From positions 1,924,001 to 1,988,000 of the forward strand of contig OU612073.1 in NCBI GenBank assembly GCA_914767715.1: 64,000 nucleotides of DNA, written 5' to 3'. The DNA comes from Membranipora membranacea. Taxonomy: Eukaryota; Bryozoa; Gymnolaemata; Cheilostomatida; Membraniporidae. The notes below the pieces were generated by a model. It ran no database searches, was not told where the DNA came from, and was given only the letters and a program-made list of their open reading frames with translations. The position numbers were made by a program, and so were the translations under genes. This document shows, piece by piece, positions 11,960-23,170 of this stretch. Within the stretch, counting starts at the first letter, position 1. The number at the start of each line of letters is the position of its first letter.

Positions 11960-14900
11960 CTGGTGAGACAGAAAAAAAAACTTCAAAGATGCAATACCAA
12001 AATACCGTGTTTGTAACAACGTCCAGGTCATGGCAGTGGCCACAACCATCAAAGTGTTGGTTTGATTTATTCCCATCGATACTTATACTCGTTGTACCAT
12101 ACTCATATTATTACTTGAATTTGGATTCATTCTTAGATGCACCGGCATATGATAGGCCACTAATGAGATTGAAATTAGCATAAATCAACGACAATGAGGG
12201 CAGGCAAATCCAATATATGATTATCTCCACATCATCAGACAAGCTCCCTGATTAGATTATTTAACCAGTCTGATATCTCAGACTAAATAACCATTTACTG
12301 TCACCTAGAGTTGATACACGTATATATATATATATATATATGAAATAAACTTACCTTATTTACTGAAAAGCAGAAATAATACACATATTTATGAAACAAA
12401 CTCACCATATTCCCCAGAGTAAGCAGGTGATGTTGGTGAGCATACTTGTAGAATGTCACAACCACAGCTCTGATGAATTGAGATCCCGAATCTGTCGATC
12501 TTATTGACACAAATGCTGAAGAAGAAAGGTCCAATGAGTGAACATAACAAATAAAAACTGACTTGAATACTGGTTGAATGTGATAATATAAGTTTGGAAT
12601 CAGATAAAGAAATTTTACAAGAAAAACAAGAGAACAATTTGATATCAAAATGGTTTAGTTCTGGAGATATTTCATACAAACTTCAAATGTTTATGATGTG
12701 CAATCTGCAAACTCATCACTTTATATTTTGTTGAGTTTTCCCATCTATACTGTGGAAAATAGGCTCAGTAGGTACTTACTATCAAAGCTGGCTTGCATGA
12801 CAAACAGATTAGCTACAGATATATCACTGGGATCTGAGTCTACATGTCCATAATCTACTGTCTGTGATGTCACTTCCTGTCTGTTATCTGGCTGATCAAC
12901 AGCTGTGTTGCTTACCGAGTCTGTCATCATCTCTCGTTTAACTGCAAATCAAAAAATCATCGCAAGATATGACTTAAATAATGCTGAGAGATTGTTGGTA
13001 CAAAACATCTTATAGCTTAAACTTCTGTTTCTAGGATACGAATTGTTGATCATGTAATTTTGAGCTCAGATAGAAACGCTAACTGTTCTGTCTACATGTC
13101 ATAATGTTTCAATTCTCATGGATGTACTTACCTCCCGCACAGGCCTGTATTATTAGAAGTTTTGGTTTTCCTCTCATAGCCGGGAAGGTTTTAGCAGATA
13201 ATAACTGATAGATATCAGTAAGTTTGATGTGTTTGTGATCAGATCCGATAACAGTTCCTTCAGCACCATGACTAGTTATAACCAGTACAAACATTCCTAG
13301 ATCTTTGTATACCGACTGGCCTGTCTGATCTACCAGCTGAGTCTCTCTGTGAATTTCTGTCACTATATCCTTTATAAACAAACATGTCCTCACTTTATTT
13401 ATAAAATAAATTTATTGATTATTTTATAAATATAGTGAGGAAATTGAACAGGCTTCATCAATGATATTGTCAGGCTCTGTTAATTGGATGAAAGCTCAAT
13501 CATTCTAAATTGTCGGATATTAGGTCCAATTTACATTCACAATTCCCAAATGAGACGATATTAGAACATCAGTGTAACAGGTTGTATTTAATGCGTTACC
13601 TCTGAAGTGTAGTTTTTATACTCTCCGTTTACAACAAACCCAAAGTTCTCCAGCATATTCTTCATATTCTCATGATCAATGTCAGCACCCTTTCTCCAGA
13701 CTTGTTGACCTTGTTGATTAGTGTACTCATACTTATTAGATAGTATGAGGGCTCGACCTCTTGTCTTAGTCATCTTATATCTCATCTAAAATAGGGTAGG
13801 GCATATCATATGTCTTGAGATTAGTCGGTAAACACAAATCAAAACCGTATGTTGTTTTGACCTAGAACTCAATATTTCAACCCTATTTCAACTTATAGGA
13901 TCTTTGTTTGGTTTATTTATTCAGATTTGTAGTAAGATAAGATATCATATTTAAAAGATATTCCTGGAGTCGTCGGCTTTCTCAGCGAGCAACCACAACT
14001 CCTAAACATAACTCTTGTTCATATTCAAATCTTCTCTGTAAAGCTCTGAGCAGGATAAATATTTCTGAGCAATTACTTTTTATTCGTTAGCAAGTAAAAT
14101 GCAGATATAGTCTCACTTAGGCTGTCATTTGTCTATAGCCGAATAAGGAGAACTTACCGTTTCCCATGAGATAGTTGACTGCGAGTCACTGAGGACCAGT
14201 GGTAAGTCGATTATTGGAGGTTGTGATGTCATCAGCTCTATGATCTCATCTACAGCTTCCTCATTATTCTGTGTATCATTTCTGACATTCTCTCCACCAG
14301 CTGCTACTGCTCTGTGTGTCTCTTCAGGTTGTATAGCTGTGGGGAGACAATTTGATTGAATTGTGAGTGAATCTGGCCAATTAAATAGAGAATAAAGAAG
14401 TCTGAGAAACAATATATAGATATATAACTCAAGAAGTCAATGATGATATTTAGGATAATAATGATATTACAATCTTGTTATTGAAGGATAATTTAGATTG
14501 GCTGTACAGACCCAGACGAGCTGTTGAGTCCGGTGGCTGGAGAGTGGAGATATAAGCGCTGACTTTATCTTTATCTGGTTCTGTCAGCGATAAACCTGTC
14601 GGAGAGGAGAATAAATAATTTTATGTCGCTGACCGAATGAATAAATAGGATCAAGCTTAAATTGATGATCAAAGGAAGTAGTTATGTAACATTAATACAC
14701 ACTCAAGTACCATGAAAAAAATTGATCAAAATATTTTAATTGAATGGCTGAAAGTATTCGGAAATAAATTTACTGAAAGAAAGGACATGTACAAGAAACA
14801 AGATTTGTGTGGGATCTGCTCACACTTACACGGAAATCTTAGAGGCCTCGGTACTTTGAGTTGTCCACCGTTAGTTTGGTCGTTACAGCAGGGCACAGGG

Positions 14901-17900
14901 ACAGCGTTAGAGAGGAGTGTGCTCAGCTGATGAGAAAGAGGTAGATCTTTGTTAGTGTGTCTCAGAGGAGAATACCAATCTGGATCTTCTTCTGTCTCAG
15001 GCTCAGACTCGTGTAGATACAGACAGTGAGCACAGTAGAACTCACAGATAGGTCGAGCTGCGACCCAGATAGACAGCAGGTGCTTTATGAGAGAGTCTGT
15101 GATGCCAATCAGTTGCTTCCATGAAGAATCTAATTCCTCCACAGGTGTATCTACCTGTACAGTGACTCTGCGATCAGCACTGCTGTGTACTACACGGCTT
15201 AAAGTGTTACCATGGTGTACCATAGCACCGTTACGAGCTGTTCTGATACGGAGACCGGGGTCAGTGAAGGGGGTCAGATATACACAGGTTAGCAGGTAGT
15301 ATGCGTACGAGGGAGGTGATAGGCCAAGAAAGTTTATATCCACTCTAAGTTGTAGAAGCTTATTGTCAGTAGGAATAAGGTCCAGGGCATCAGTGGAGAA
15401 GTAAGGGATGATGAATGTATTCCTTGGTGATTTATGAACTGGACCACACAAGAGATGGAAAGCCTTAAGCAGTGGCAAAGCCACCTCATATGGAAAGTTT
15501 GTTTGACAGAACAAGTTCAATAGAACAGCCTCATCAACAACTCCACTCTGCAACAGACGATCAACAAGTTTTGTGTATCTCTTTTTTGAGATCATCTCAT
15601 TTCCCACAGATATAATGCTGGGTTGGGCTGCCAGTCTAGAATCCCACCGATCTCTAAATCTGTGATGAAACAGGAGAGCGATTGCGTCGGTGACGGCAGT
15701 AAGTCTATGGAAAACATATCCCCTCAGACTATCCTCATGTTCAAACCACAGAACTCGACCAACATTGTGCATATAACGGAGCACAGTAAGATTTGCATCT
15801 CCTGGAAACATTTTTGTGACTTCGGTGAGAAGAATGAAGGGCACATCACTCATCTGATCAAAGAAGAGAAGAAGCAACTCCCAAAGTTTTGGGATTATTG
15901 TGAAGAATGGTTCAGCTCTGATCTGTAGGGTCTGCAGTATCTGGAGGATAACCTCCTTACTGTTATCACTGCTATCTAACTCAAATATATTCTGTGAAGG
16001 AAAGATTTCTGATGAAGATGAAAAGAGGGCAATACTACAGAACTCAGAGGGACCTTTAGTAAATCTCTTCTCTTCCTCTATCATATCCCTGATTAGAGTA
16101 GTCAGAGTACGTAGCAGCTCTTTCTTTCTGGTTTCAAAGCTAGACACATCAGAGAATTTGTCTTTATGGGTGAGGACAAGAAGGGGATGGCCTAGAAGAG
16201 GACATGACACATATAGATGTGACATGTAGTCCAGGACTAGTATCCTCACCGCTTTTTTTGGGCCACCTGATGACAACAACTCCTCAAATTGCTCCATATT
16301 GACAACAACGACTGGAATATAATTACTTCGTATTACCATATGATAGGAAATATGGTAAATACGGTCACCTCCAAAATCAAATACTTTCAACTGTGACTCT
16401 CCAACTGTGATCTCATCCATTTTGAAAACCTCAGTAGTGTCATCCTCAATTCCTTCTCTGTTACGATATGTCAGACTTCTTTCCTTTGTTTTCAAACTAT
16501 TAATGAGACTAGTTTTACCTGCCATTCTGTTACCGATCACTGCTGCAGATACTATAGGGAGCCTTATACCACCGTGCTGTTTGAGATCTGTGTAGTATTT
16601 TCTTATAGCCTGCAGGCCCTGCTCACAGACTGCATAGGGAGGAGATGTCAGAGCTACACAGTCATCACAGTCCAGCTCCTCTAGAGCAGGTAGAAGAAGA
16701 AGACGAGAGTCTAATGATTGGAGTTTTCTGTTACCCCAGAGGTTCAGTGTCTTGAGCTTCTTCAGTTGTATAATGACTGGTGGGAGAGATGTGAAGCTAT
16801 TACCTCCTATATTTATGGTCTCCAGGTTCGAGAGATTTGACAACCTGAAATAATAATTGTATGAGCTCTAAGAATTTAGATAAAAAACAGACGTCTATTC
16901 TCAATATCAGTCTACAGCTCTTTTGGCACCATTGCCTGAAATAATTGTAAAGCATCAAAGGGCAGATGATAGGGTTGCTCAAGTATCACAAATATAGACA
17001 TGACATAAATTTAATTCAACACTGTGTTAATTGCATCTTGCATCATTGGGTGATTATATCTGGTAGGTCGTAACTTGTCTCCCTCCGCTCAATATCTCAA
17101 CCCATCCCAACAACTCCTCTCCAATGAGTGAATTTATGATTAATTTGTATTTATAATGGCTATGTGCGGCTTCAGTACGTTTGTGTACAAATCCCAAAAT
17201 AATCATTCGTGGCCGACATCAATGAATTTTTTTTTAAAGTTGGTGTAATCGCACATAGGCAACTTAAAGTAGACTGCCCTGTTCATATTTTATTATTTTA
17301 TTATGTGTGATAGTTTGGCAACTTTTTGAATAGGCAAAAATTGACATCTTAGGTCAGATTTGCAGCCTCTTTGTGTTTTTGGGAAATTCTCACAATTCCT
17401 CGAAAGAGGTTTGTCTGAAGAGAATCATATTGTCTTTGAAAGGGTGAAAGAAAACCTCATGGCCAACATAGTCTCGCTTCTCAAGTCTTATATGGGCTCA
17501 TTTAATGAGACAGCAAGATGGCGCTGATGGCTACTACCTCCACTACTATCGACATCCTCAACATGGAAGCTCTACACCTAATTTTATCATCCTACCAAAA
17601 GCTTCATAGGCGTACCAGGGCAAAAGGTTCTTTTACAGATGCGATTTCCACCATGTTGAAAATGATCAGATGTTTATCAGCTGTTCTCAGCTCATCTCTA
17701 CATTTTAGGTATGCAGTTGACTCTGCAGGCATTTTCTATCTACTTTGCTTGTTGAGAGTTGAGGGACTTCAAATGAAATTGAACCGAAACATTTTTATTA
17801 TGGGAACTCAACTCTTTAGGAGAAAAATCTGAATTAAATCTCATGTAAGAGCAAGATGGCTCTGAATGTCGCCAACCAATGCTTTGAAAATATACAGCGA

Positions 17901-18516
17901 AGAGGCAAGATATTGGTTTCAGAGAAAAACTTCCGCATTTTCCAAAAAGCCGGATTTGATGACGACAATTAAAAAACTATGGTAAACACGTCAAACATCA
18001 CTACTGTATCATATGTATATTTTGGGTCTACATTATTTGAAAATGTTGCTTGTAGTATAGACAAAACGGAAAATATTTTTTTACTTAATATTTGCTCCTA
18101 AAACGTACAAAATATATTTAAAGACATCGAGAATTCGTCTTCATGGTGTGAAATCCTAAAATTATTAGTTGTCTTCTTCTTGTACAGAAAAACCAATCTT
18201 TAAACTTAACTATATCATGATCATTCTTAAAGGACAACTGTCGTATTCCTATTGGCTGAGGGATGGGAGCTTTCACCATTCCAGTCAGTTGCATGTTAAT
18301 GCACTGATCTTTCTGAATTTGGGTAACTTGAAATTTGAGGATGGCTTTAAAAGACCAGCGGAAACATACATACTTATATCAGTCACATACAGAATAGACA
18401 CATATACCTGGTACTTATTATCAGTATATCGAATATCTATATAATTAATAAATGTGATGATGGTGTTTAAAAAAACCTGTTGGAAAAATTTATATATATA
18501 TATAATATAGATAAAA

Positions 18517-18558
<42 letters not shown>

Positions 18559-21500
18559 CTATCAGTCATAATATACAGAACACACACACCTACCTGGTAC
18601 TTATCTCAGTGAGCCCACAGTTGTGCAGACTCAGCTTAGTCAGCTCAGTCAGCTCATACAGACCATCAGGTACAGATCTGAGTGCTGGGTTAATACTGAG
18701 GTCCAGGGTCTGTAACTTAGTCAGCTGTGATATCCTGTATTATATATAATATGAGTCAATTATAATTACTTGTGCTGGAGGATTAATATTATACAGCAAG
18801 ATATTTCTCAAACTATAAATTAAATTTTCTTCATTTCGCATGAATATGATCAAAGTATATCATAATATCTCATATTAAATCCGAATATCTATATAATTAA
18901 TAAATATAGAATTATTCTCTGGCTACATGAGTGCAAAGATGAATTTACGATACTGATATCAGTCATAATATACAGAACACACACACATACCTGGTACTTA
19001 TCTCAGTGAGCCCACAGTCGCTCAGACGCAGCTCAGTCAGCTGAGTCAGCTCACAGAGACCATCAGGTACAGATCTGAGTCCTGGGTTTCTACTGAGGTC
19101 CAGGATCTGTAGCTTAGTCAGCTGTGATATCCTGTATTATAAATAATATGAGTCAGATATAATTAATTGTGCTGGAGGATTAATATTATACAGCAAGATA
19201 TTTCTCAAACAATAAATTAAATTTTCTTCATTTCGCATGAATATGATCAAAGTATATCATAATATCTCATATTAAATCCGAATATCTATATAATTAATAA
19301 ATTTAGAATTATTCTCTGGCTACATGAGTGCAAAGATGAATTTACGATACTGATATCAGTCATAATATACAGAAAACACACACATACCTGGTACTTATCT
19401 TAATGAGCCCACAGTTATACAGATACAGCTTAGTCAGCTCAGTCAGATCATACAGAGCATCAGGTACAGAGGTGAGTGCTGGGTTATCAGTGAGGTCCAG
19501 GTACTGTAACTTAGTCAGCTGTGATATCCTGTATTATATATAATATGAGTCAGATATAATTACTTGTGCTGGAGGATTAATATTATACAGCAAGATATTT
19601 CTCAAACAATATATTAAATTTTCTTCATTTCGCATGAATATGATCAAAGTATATCATAATATCTCGTATTAAATCTGAATATCTATATAATTAATAAATA
19701 TAGAATTATTCTCTGGCTACATGTGAACAAAGATGAATATACGATACTGATATCAGTCACATACAGAATAGACACACATACCTGGTACTGATATCAGTGA
19801 GAATACAGTTAGACAGATTCAGCACAGTCAGCTCAGTCAGCTCACAGAGACCATCAGGTACAGATCTGAGTGCTGGGTTATCAGTGAGGTCCAGGTACTC
19901 TAACTTAGTCAGCTGTGATATCCTGTATTATATAAAATATGAGTCAGAAACAGTATCTTGTGCTGGAGGATTTATGTTATCATACATTTTTAAATGATAA
20001 ATCAAATTTTCCTCATTCCACATAAACATCATCAAACTATATCATAAATCTCATATTAAATCCGAATATCTATATAATTAATAAATAGAGAATTATTCTC
20101 TGGCTACATGAGTGCAAAGATGAGATTTTACAGCACATGTTGTTTAAAATTTTATATATTAGTACATATAGAACATGGCCAAGTTCAATACACAAGTTTA
20201 AATACTTTAATTACTAAATTCCTTGATGGTATGCAGTAAAGTTTTTTGTTAAGTTCCAATATTAAATCTAATCATATATTTTCAATTTGCCTATGTATGT
20301 TATTTGTGGTGTATACTGGCCACCAATAATAAAAATGGGCGATGCAAGAGTAGCCGGTGTCACATAGAAGGCTGCGGATAGATTGTTTCATGTAAGGTTT
20401 TCTCATTTTTAATTCCCATCAAAAGAATGGAACAAAACGACATCAAATAAGACTTAATTCAAGCTTGCTGTTGGATAAGAATATTTTGCTAATGCTTTAG
20501 TAAGTGTGAGTAAGCGGGCTGTGAGACAAGGATAGAGATAATAGGAGCCTCGCCCGGGTCATATCACTGATAAATAACTCAGAAATATAGCATAATAGTA
20601 TCATGTGTACTCTACTTACTTCTGCCATTCAAATGTGCCCTGCCTGAGAGAGTCTTCATCAATAGCGTCCAGTCTGAGCTGCAGGAGATGAGGAGCTATA
20701 ACTGGTAACCAGGAGGGGATACTCATCAGACGAGAGATACAGAGATGAGTGATAGAGTTATCTCCCTTCTCTAACTCTATCTCCTCTACTGTCATCACTC
20801 TGTAGTCTGTGTACCCTAAGAGAGGTATCCTCACTTTCTCCTCCTCTCCTGAGTGTCTGTACCAGACTCTGTACTTCTCTATAATGTGATTATAATATAG
20901 ATAAATATAATAAGGCATTAAAGATCATAAATATTATAATTATATTGGTCTTTGTGTACTCATAATATTTATATGGGAATGTAAGATAACAGTTAGATAA
21001 ATTGTTGTCAACAATACTATAGAATTTAGAGTGAAATACAGGTATAGGTTGGTCGGTGTGGTTTTAGTTGTCTGATCTTAGGTGCATAATATGTTACATT
21101 TGAGGCGCAGTCGAGTTGATAAAACACACCAAACAACCTGTGAGAATAGGAATGCAACAACATTATGAGTTGTCTGACCTTACATGCCAATGTCTATTGC
21201 TTATAAAAACCGTCAGTAGGGAGAATTATCCTTGCTTTTAGCTATTGCAACAATTTCTGTTTCCTAACATTAGGAAAAGTTCCCATCAGCTGCTGAATTT
21301 ATGCATCACTAATCATGAGTGTAATATTACAGTTTTTTTTAGTTTGACAAGGTTAATCAACTCCGCCTCCCCCGTGGGTTTCATCATAGACAATGACAGT
21401 GAAGAAATCTTACGATTGATATGAGTTTCGGCAAGTTGTGTGCTGAAATATATGTCCTGTAAATAGTGATCAACCACGCATCTATGTATAAAGGCAAACT

Positions 21501-22254
21501 GTTAATGGAAATACCCATCCGGGGCCAACTGGCCATCTTTTTCACCTTGTATCAATTTCAGCATGTCACTATAACAAAGCCATCTGGTTGCAAATATTGT
21601 AGCCGGATGGCCTAGCAGCAATTTGTATTACAAACCCATCCGCATGGCTGTTTGGCAACCATTGGTTGCCCAATACCAACTAGAAAGGGCATTCATCAGC
21701 CTACTGATGCCGTATACCCATCCGTATCTGTTTTTATCCCAGTAAACTATTCTGGATGGTTTCCCCCTATAAAAACCCATCTGGCAACTGCTGGTTGCCA
21801 AGTTGTCATCATGCAGCTGACAAATTGACCGGTTGGTACCGTAATCCCTCACCTATAAGTCACCGGACTTATAAGTGAATCACCCCCCTCAGAAAAAATA
21901 AAAATGCTCCAGCTATAAGACACCCCACAGCTATAAGACACCCCACCGCTCTAAGACACTCACTACACTACACTCACTACAAATGAACTAAGTAGTTTTG
22001 GGAAAAAAACTGCCCTCAGTGGGTTTCGAACTCACAACTCCATGTTTACAAGTCGAACACTCTACCACTGAGCAATTTCCAAGGCTAATTGGTGCAAAAT
22101 AACCTACTGAAATGGCATAAGATAAATTAGATTGTCAAACAATTTCATCCTTACCGTCAGAAACTGACTGTCCATCACCTTTAGCTGAGGGAGGAGGATT
22201 ATTTCTCTTTGAAGAAGGCTCAGCTTTTCTGATACATGATAGGTAACTTCCCAT
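11097..22254 (-). CDS. LRR-Roc-COR-caspase fusion protein (Roco-caspase), 13 exons, about 1407 aa
   Basis: Exons (minus): 22254-22155, 20878-20620, 19922-19782, 19528-19388, 19131-18991, 18734-18594, 16844-14830, 14595-14512, 14336-14158, 13785-13600, 13369-13132, 12941-12780, 12515-12406, 11959-11716, 11179-11097; the last two may be replaced by a read-through stop at 11699. Phases agree at every junction and the lengths sum to 4224 nt. Domains: myristoylation signal (residues 1-10); leucine-rich repeats (about 121-360); Roc GTPase with P-loop GNRMAGKTSL (about 412), DFGGD (464) and THKDK (533); COR (about 625-720 and beyond); acidic linker; caspase p20 with SHG His (about 1163) and QACAG Cys (about 1206), 43 residues apart; p10 with SIRSTDSGSQFI. 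No death-fold prodomain is seen. By family knowledge Roco proteins dimerise through COR and caspases activate by dimerisation, so I infer a GTPase-controlled cell-death or innate-immunity protease. The fusion itself is read directly from phase and motifs. Confidence 0.86.
11505..11702. repeat. Dispersed repeat copy shared with 28013-28225
   Basis: GGGTCAAGGATTGATA, AGTGGTATAT, TTTGACTGAATGAAG and GTGTGTAAAATAGACT appear in the same order and orientation here (in the last intron of the Roco-caspase gene) and inside the hAT-type element at 28 kb. The two copies are diverged by a few insertions. Confidence 0.75.
12406..13785 (-). CDS. Caspase domain exons of the Roco-caspase gene
   Basis: Exons 13785-13600, 13369-13132, 12941-12780 and 12515-12406 give the p20 and p10 core. 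The order is YKMTKTRGRALILSN; RKGADIDHENM (the Arg-rich S1 strand of p20); FVLVITSHGAEG with the catalytic His; LLIIQACAG with the catalytic Cys; an Asp-rich linker (VDYGHVDSDPSD) where p20 and p10 would be cut; then FVSIRSTDSGSQFIRAV, the p10 S1 motif that is usually S-W-R-x-x-x-x-G-S-W. Trp to Ile and Gln variants suggest a shifted substrate pocket. Junction phases 0, 0, 1+2 and 1+2 all agree. Both catalytic residues are kept, so activity is expected; it is a caspase, not a metacaspase. Confidence 0.9.
14830..16844 (-). CDS. Large Roc-COR exon of the Roco-caspase gene
   Basis: One 2015-bp exon (672 codons) holds the last LRRs, the Roc GTPase and the COR domain. Roc: G1 GNRMAGKTSL, switch-I Thr in DDTTEV, G3 DFGGD, G4 THKDK (the THxD form is typical of Roc). 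COR: a Pro-x-x-Trp-like start (IIPKLWELL), a YMHNVGRVLWF motif as in the YLHxxGxVLxF core of Roco and MFHAS1 proteins, and VFHRLTAVTDAI after it. Downstream Cys-His residues (CEFYCAHCLYLHE) and LRFPC close the exon. The acceptor is TATTTCAG and the donor CCGT|GTAAGT. The catalytic DFxGQ Gln is replaced by Asp (DFGGD), so GTP hydrolysis may be slow or helped by another residue. Confidence 0.9.
18487..18556. repeat. (TA)n microsatellite
   Basis: Two runs of pure TA (about 20 and 38 bp) separated by a short interruption, in the intron just 3' of the last LRR cassette (minus strand) and less than 100 bp from its donor site. A similar TA run at 12321-12341 lies in another intron of the same gene. 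Confidence 0.95.
18594..19922 (-). repeat. Four tandem LRR exon-intron cassettes (three of about 397 bp)
   Basis: Four exons of exactly 141 bp (19922-19782, 19528-19388, 19131-18991, 18734-18594), all phase 1 at the start and 2 at the end, each code for 47 residues or two LRRs. All begin ISQLTKL and carry LDL, NP-L-SVPD and C-LT-IST or close variants. The introns between them are nearly identical, sharing for example GGCTACATG and CTCATATTAAATC. Exon ends are spaced 397, 397 and 394 bp apart. A stray piece of the same intron at about 20050-20118 marks the ancestral left edge. This is recent unequal duplication of exon plus intron. Residue changes concentrate on the variable LRR strand positions. 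Confidence 0.93.
20620..20878 (-). CDS. Exon 2 of the Roco-caspase gene: LRR-capping region
   Basis: It codes for about 86 residues, from EKYRVWYRHSG to GTFEWQK, with hydrophobic periodicity (LLQLRL, ITHLCI) suggesting an N-terminal cap and a first worn LRR. The acceptor ATTATAG|AG completes a Glu codon with exon 1, and the donor AA|GTAAGT passes phase 2 to the LRR cassettes. No other domain is recognised. Confidence 0.75.
22015..22088 (-). pseudogene. tRNA-Thr(TGT)-like sequence, probably a SINE head or tRNA pseudogene
   Basis: On the minus strand GCTCAGTGGTAGAGT is a good A-box and D-arm, CTTGTAAAC resembles the Thr-TGT anticodon loop, and GTGAGTTCGAAACCCAC is a B-box and T-arm. The anticodon stem does not pair and the acceptor stem matches at only about five of seven positions, so a working tRNA is unlikely. 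A T-rich run follows the 3' end on that strand. It lies just downstream of exon 1 of the Roco-caspase gene, in its first intron. Confidence 0.5.
22155..22254 (-). CDS. Exon 1 of the Roco-caspase gene: N-myristoylation signal and basic linker
   Basis: The ATG at 22254-22252 has an in-frame TAG only 12 bases upstream, so no earlier start is open without splicing. The protein begins MGSYLSCIRKAEPSSKR. Gly2 with Ser6 matches the N-myristoyltransferase consensus, Cys7 could be palmitoylated, and Arg/Lys follow, as in Src-type membrane anchors. The exon ends GAC G|GTAAGG in phase 1. Purines at -3 and +4 suit initiation. Confidence 0.7.
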
Positions 22255-22540
22255 ACCTGTTTCCTATAATAGAATAAGTGAAAACTTCTTCATCCAAATG
22301 TCGTCAGACAGCTTACGTATACAATAGGGACCCAGATATGTTTTAATCAATCTGACAGAAAAGTCATTGAATTCTATAACTCCACTGACCGTAAAAAGTA
22401 AAATGTTTTTATCATCTTGTTTTGCTTCCTGACCAATTTTGGTACATGGTTGAGTGTTCTTAATTCAGTTTAAGAGTAACTGGGAGATGGAACAAAATAT
22501 ATATAACATTGTTTAAAGCCCTATGAGACAGGATACAAAC

Positions 22541-22765
22541 CATGCGTTCTACTAGCTAAGGGTACTAAATTGAGGTACATGTTATATTATCCACCATCTG
22601 AGTTTTAAGACTGCAATCTCAGTGTTCGGAGAGAAGGAAACATGAGGTCAGTCTCACTCATAGATGTAACGACCGAGAGTTTTGTTGCCAAGAATAGATT
22701 TTAAGAGGCGGGACTTTAGGTGGCAGTGCCAAAATAGTTTCATTGGGTATAAGTAACAGAGTGAT
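22541..22765. repeat. Direct repeat partner of 29757-29975
   Basis: AAGGGTACT, TATATTATCCA-CATCTGAG, GGAGAGAAGGAAAC and GAGAGTTTTGTTGCCAA recur in the same order and orientation about 7.2 kb away. The copies have many substitutions but no rearrangement. No coding content. Confidence 0.75.
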
Positions 22766-23094
22766 GACATTTTGGAATTAACTAAGAAAATACGAAGTCA
22801 AGCCAGCTGTTAAATTATGTCATCAGCGTTTATAGTTGTGTTTGTCACTGGAATCTCTATTACCTCCTACTTTACCCATCTCCTGATTCACTTAACTCAA
22901 ATATGATGATAATATAATAGGAGAGTGATCAGCGAACCGAATGCCTTCACAATAAAATTTATCTTGATCATCTGTTCACTCCCCTCGATAAATATACTGA
23001 AAAGCCATTAAGTTCCAAAGCTGTGCGAGAAGCAGACTTTCCCTCCAGAAATTTTTAATCCCTCTATGGAAGACCACTGCCAATTTCCTATAAT

Positions 23095-23170
23095 GGATTC
23101 GAACCCAGCTTGGCATAAATCTCCATCTGATTGCATGGCAGACACTAAGACCACTACACCACGCTAGCTT
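23095..23170 (-). repeat. tRNA-derived SINE head
   Basis: The minus strand reads GTGGTGTAGTGGTCTTAGTG (A-box-like), then CTGGGTTCGAATCC, a perfect B-box core. The anticodon region (CCATGCAAT) and a long variable stretch do not make a good cloverleaf. A related, inverted flank (AGACTTTTCCTCC type) is seen near 31050, consistent with a dispersed SINE. Confidence 0.5.

Noticed and set aside
14712-16595. Several plus-strand frames opposite the Roc-COR exon
   Set aside because: Antisense shadows of a strong minus-strand exon with clear GTPase and COR motifs.
17518-17832. 104-codon plus-strand frame
   Set aside because: It lies in an intron of the Roco-caspase gene on the other strand, has no recognisable domain, and stops are frequent on either side.
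22015-22088. A working tRNA-Thr gene
   Set aside because: Internal promoter boxes are good, but the anticodon stem does not pair and the acceptor stem is poor.
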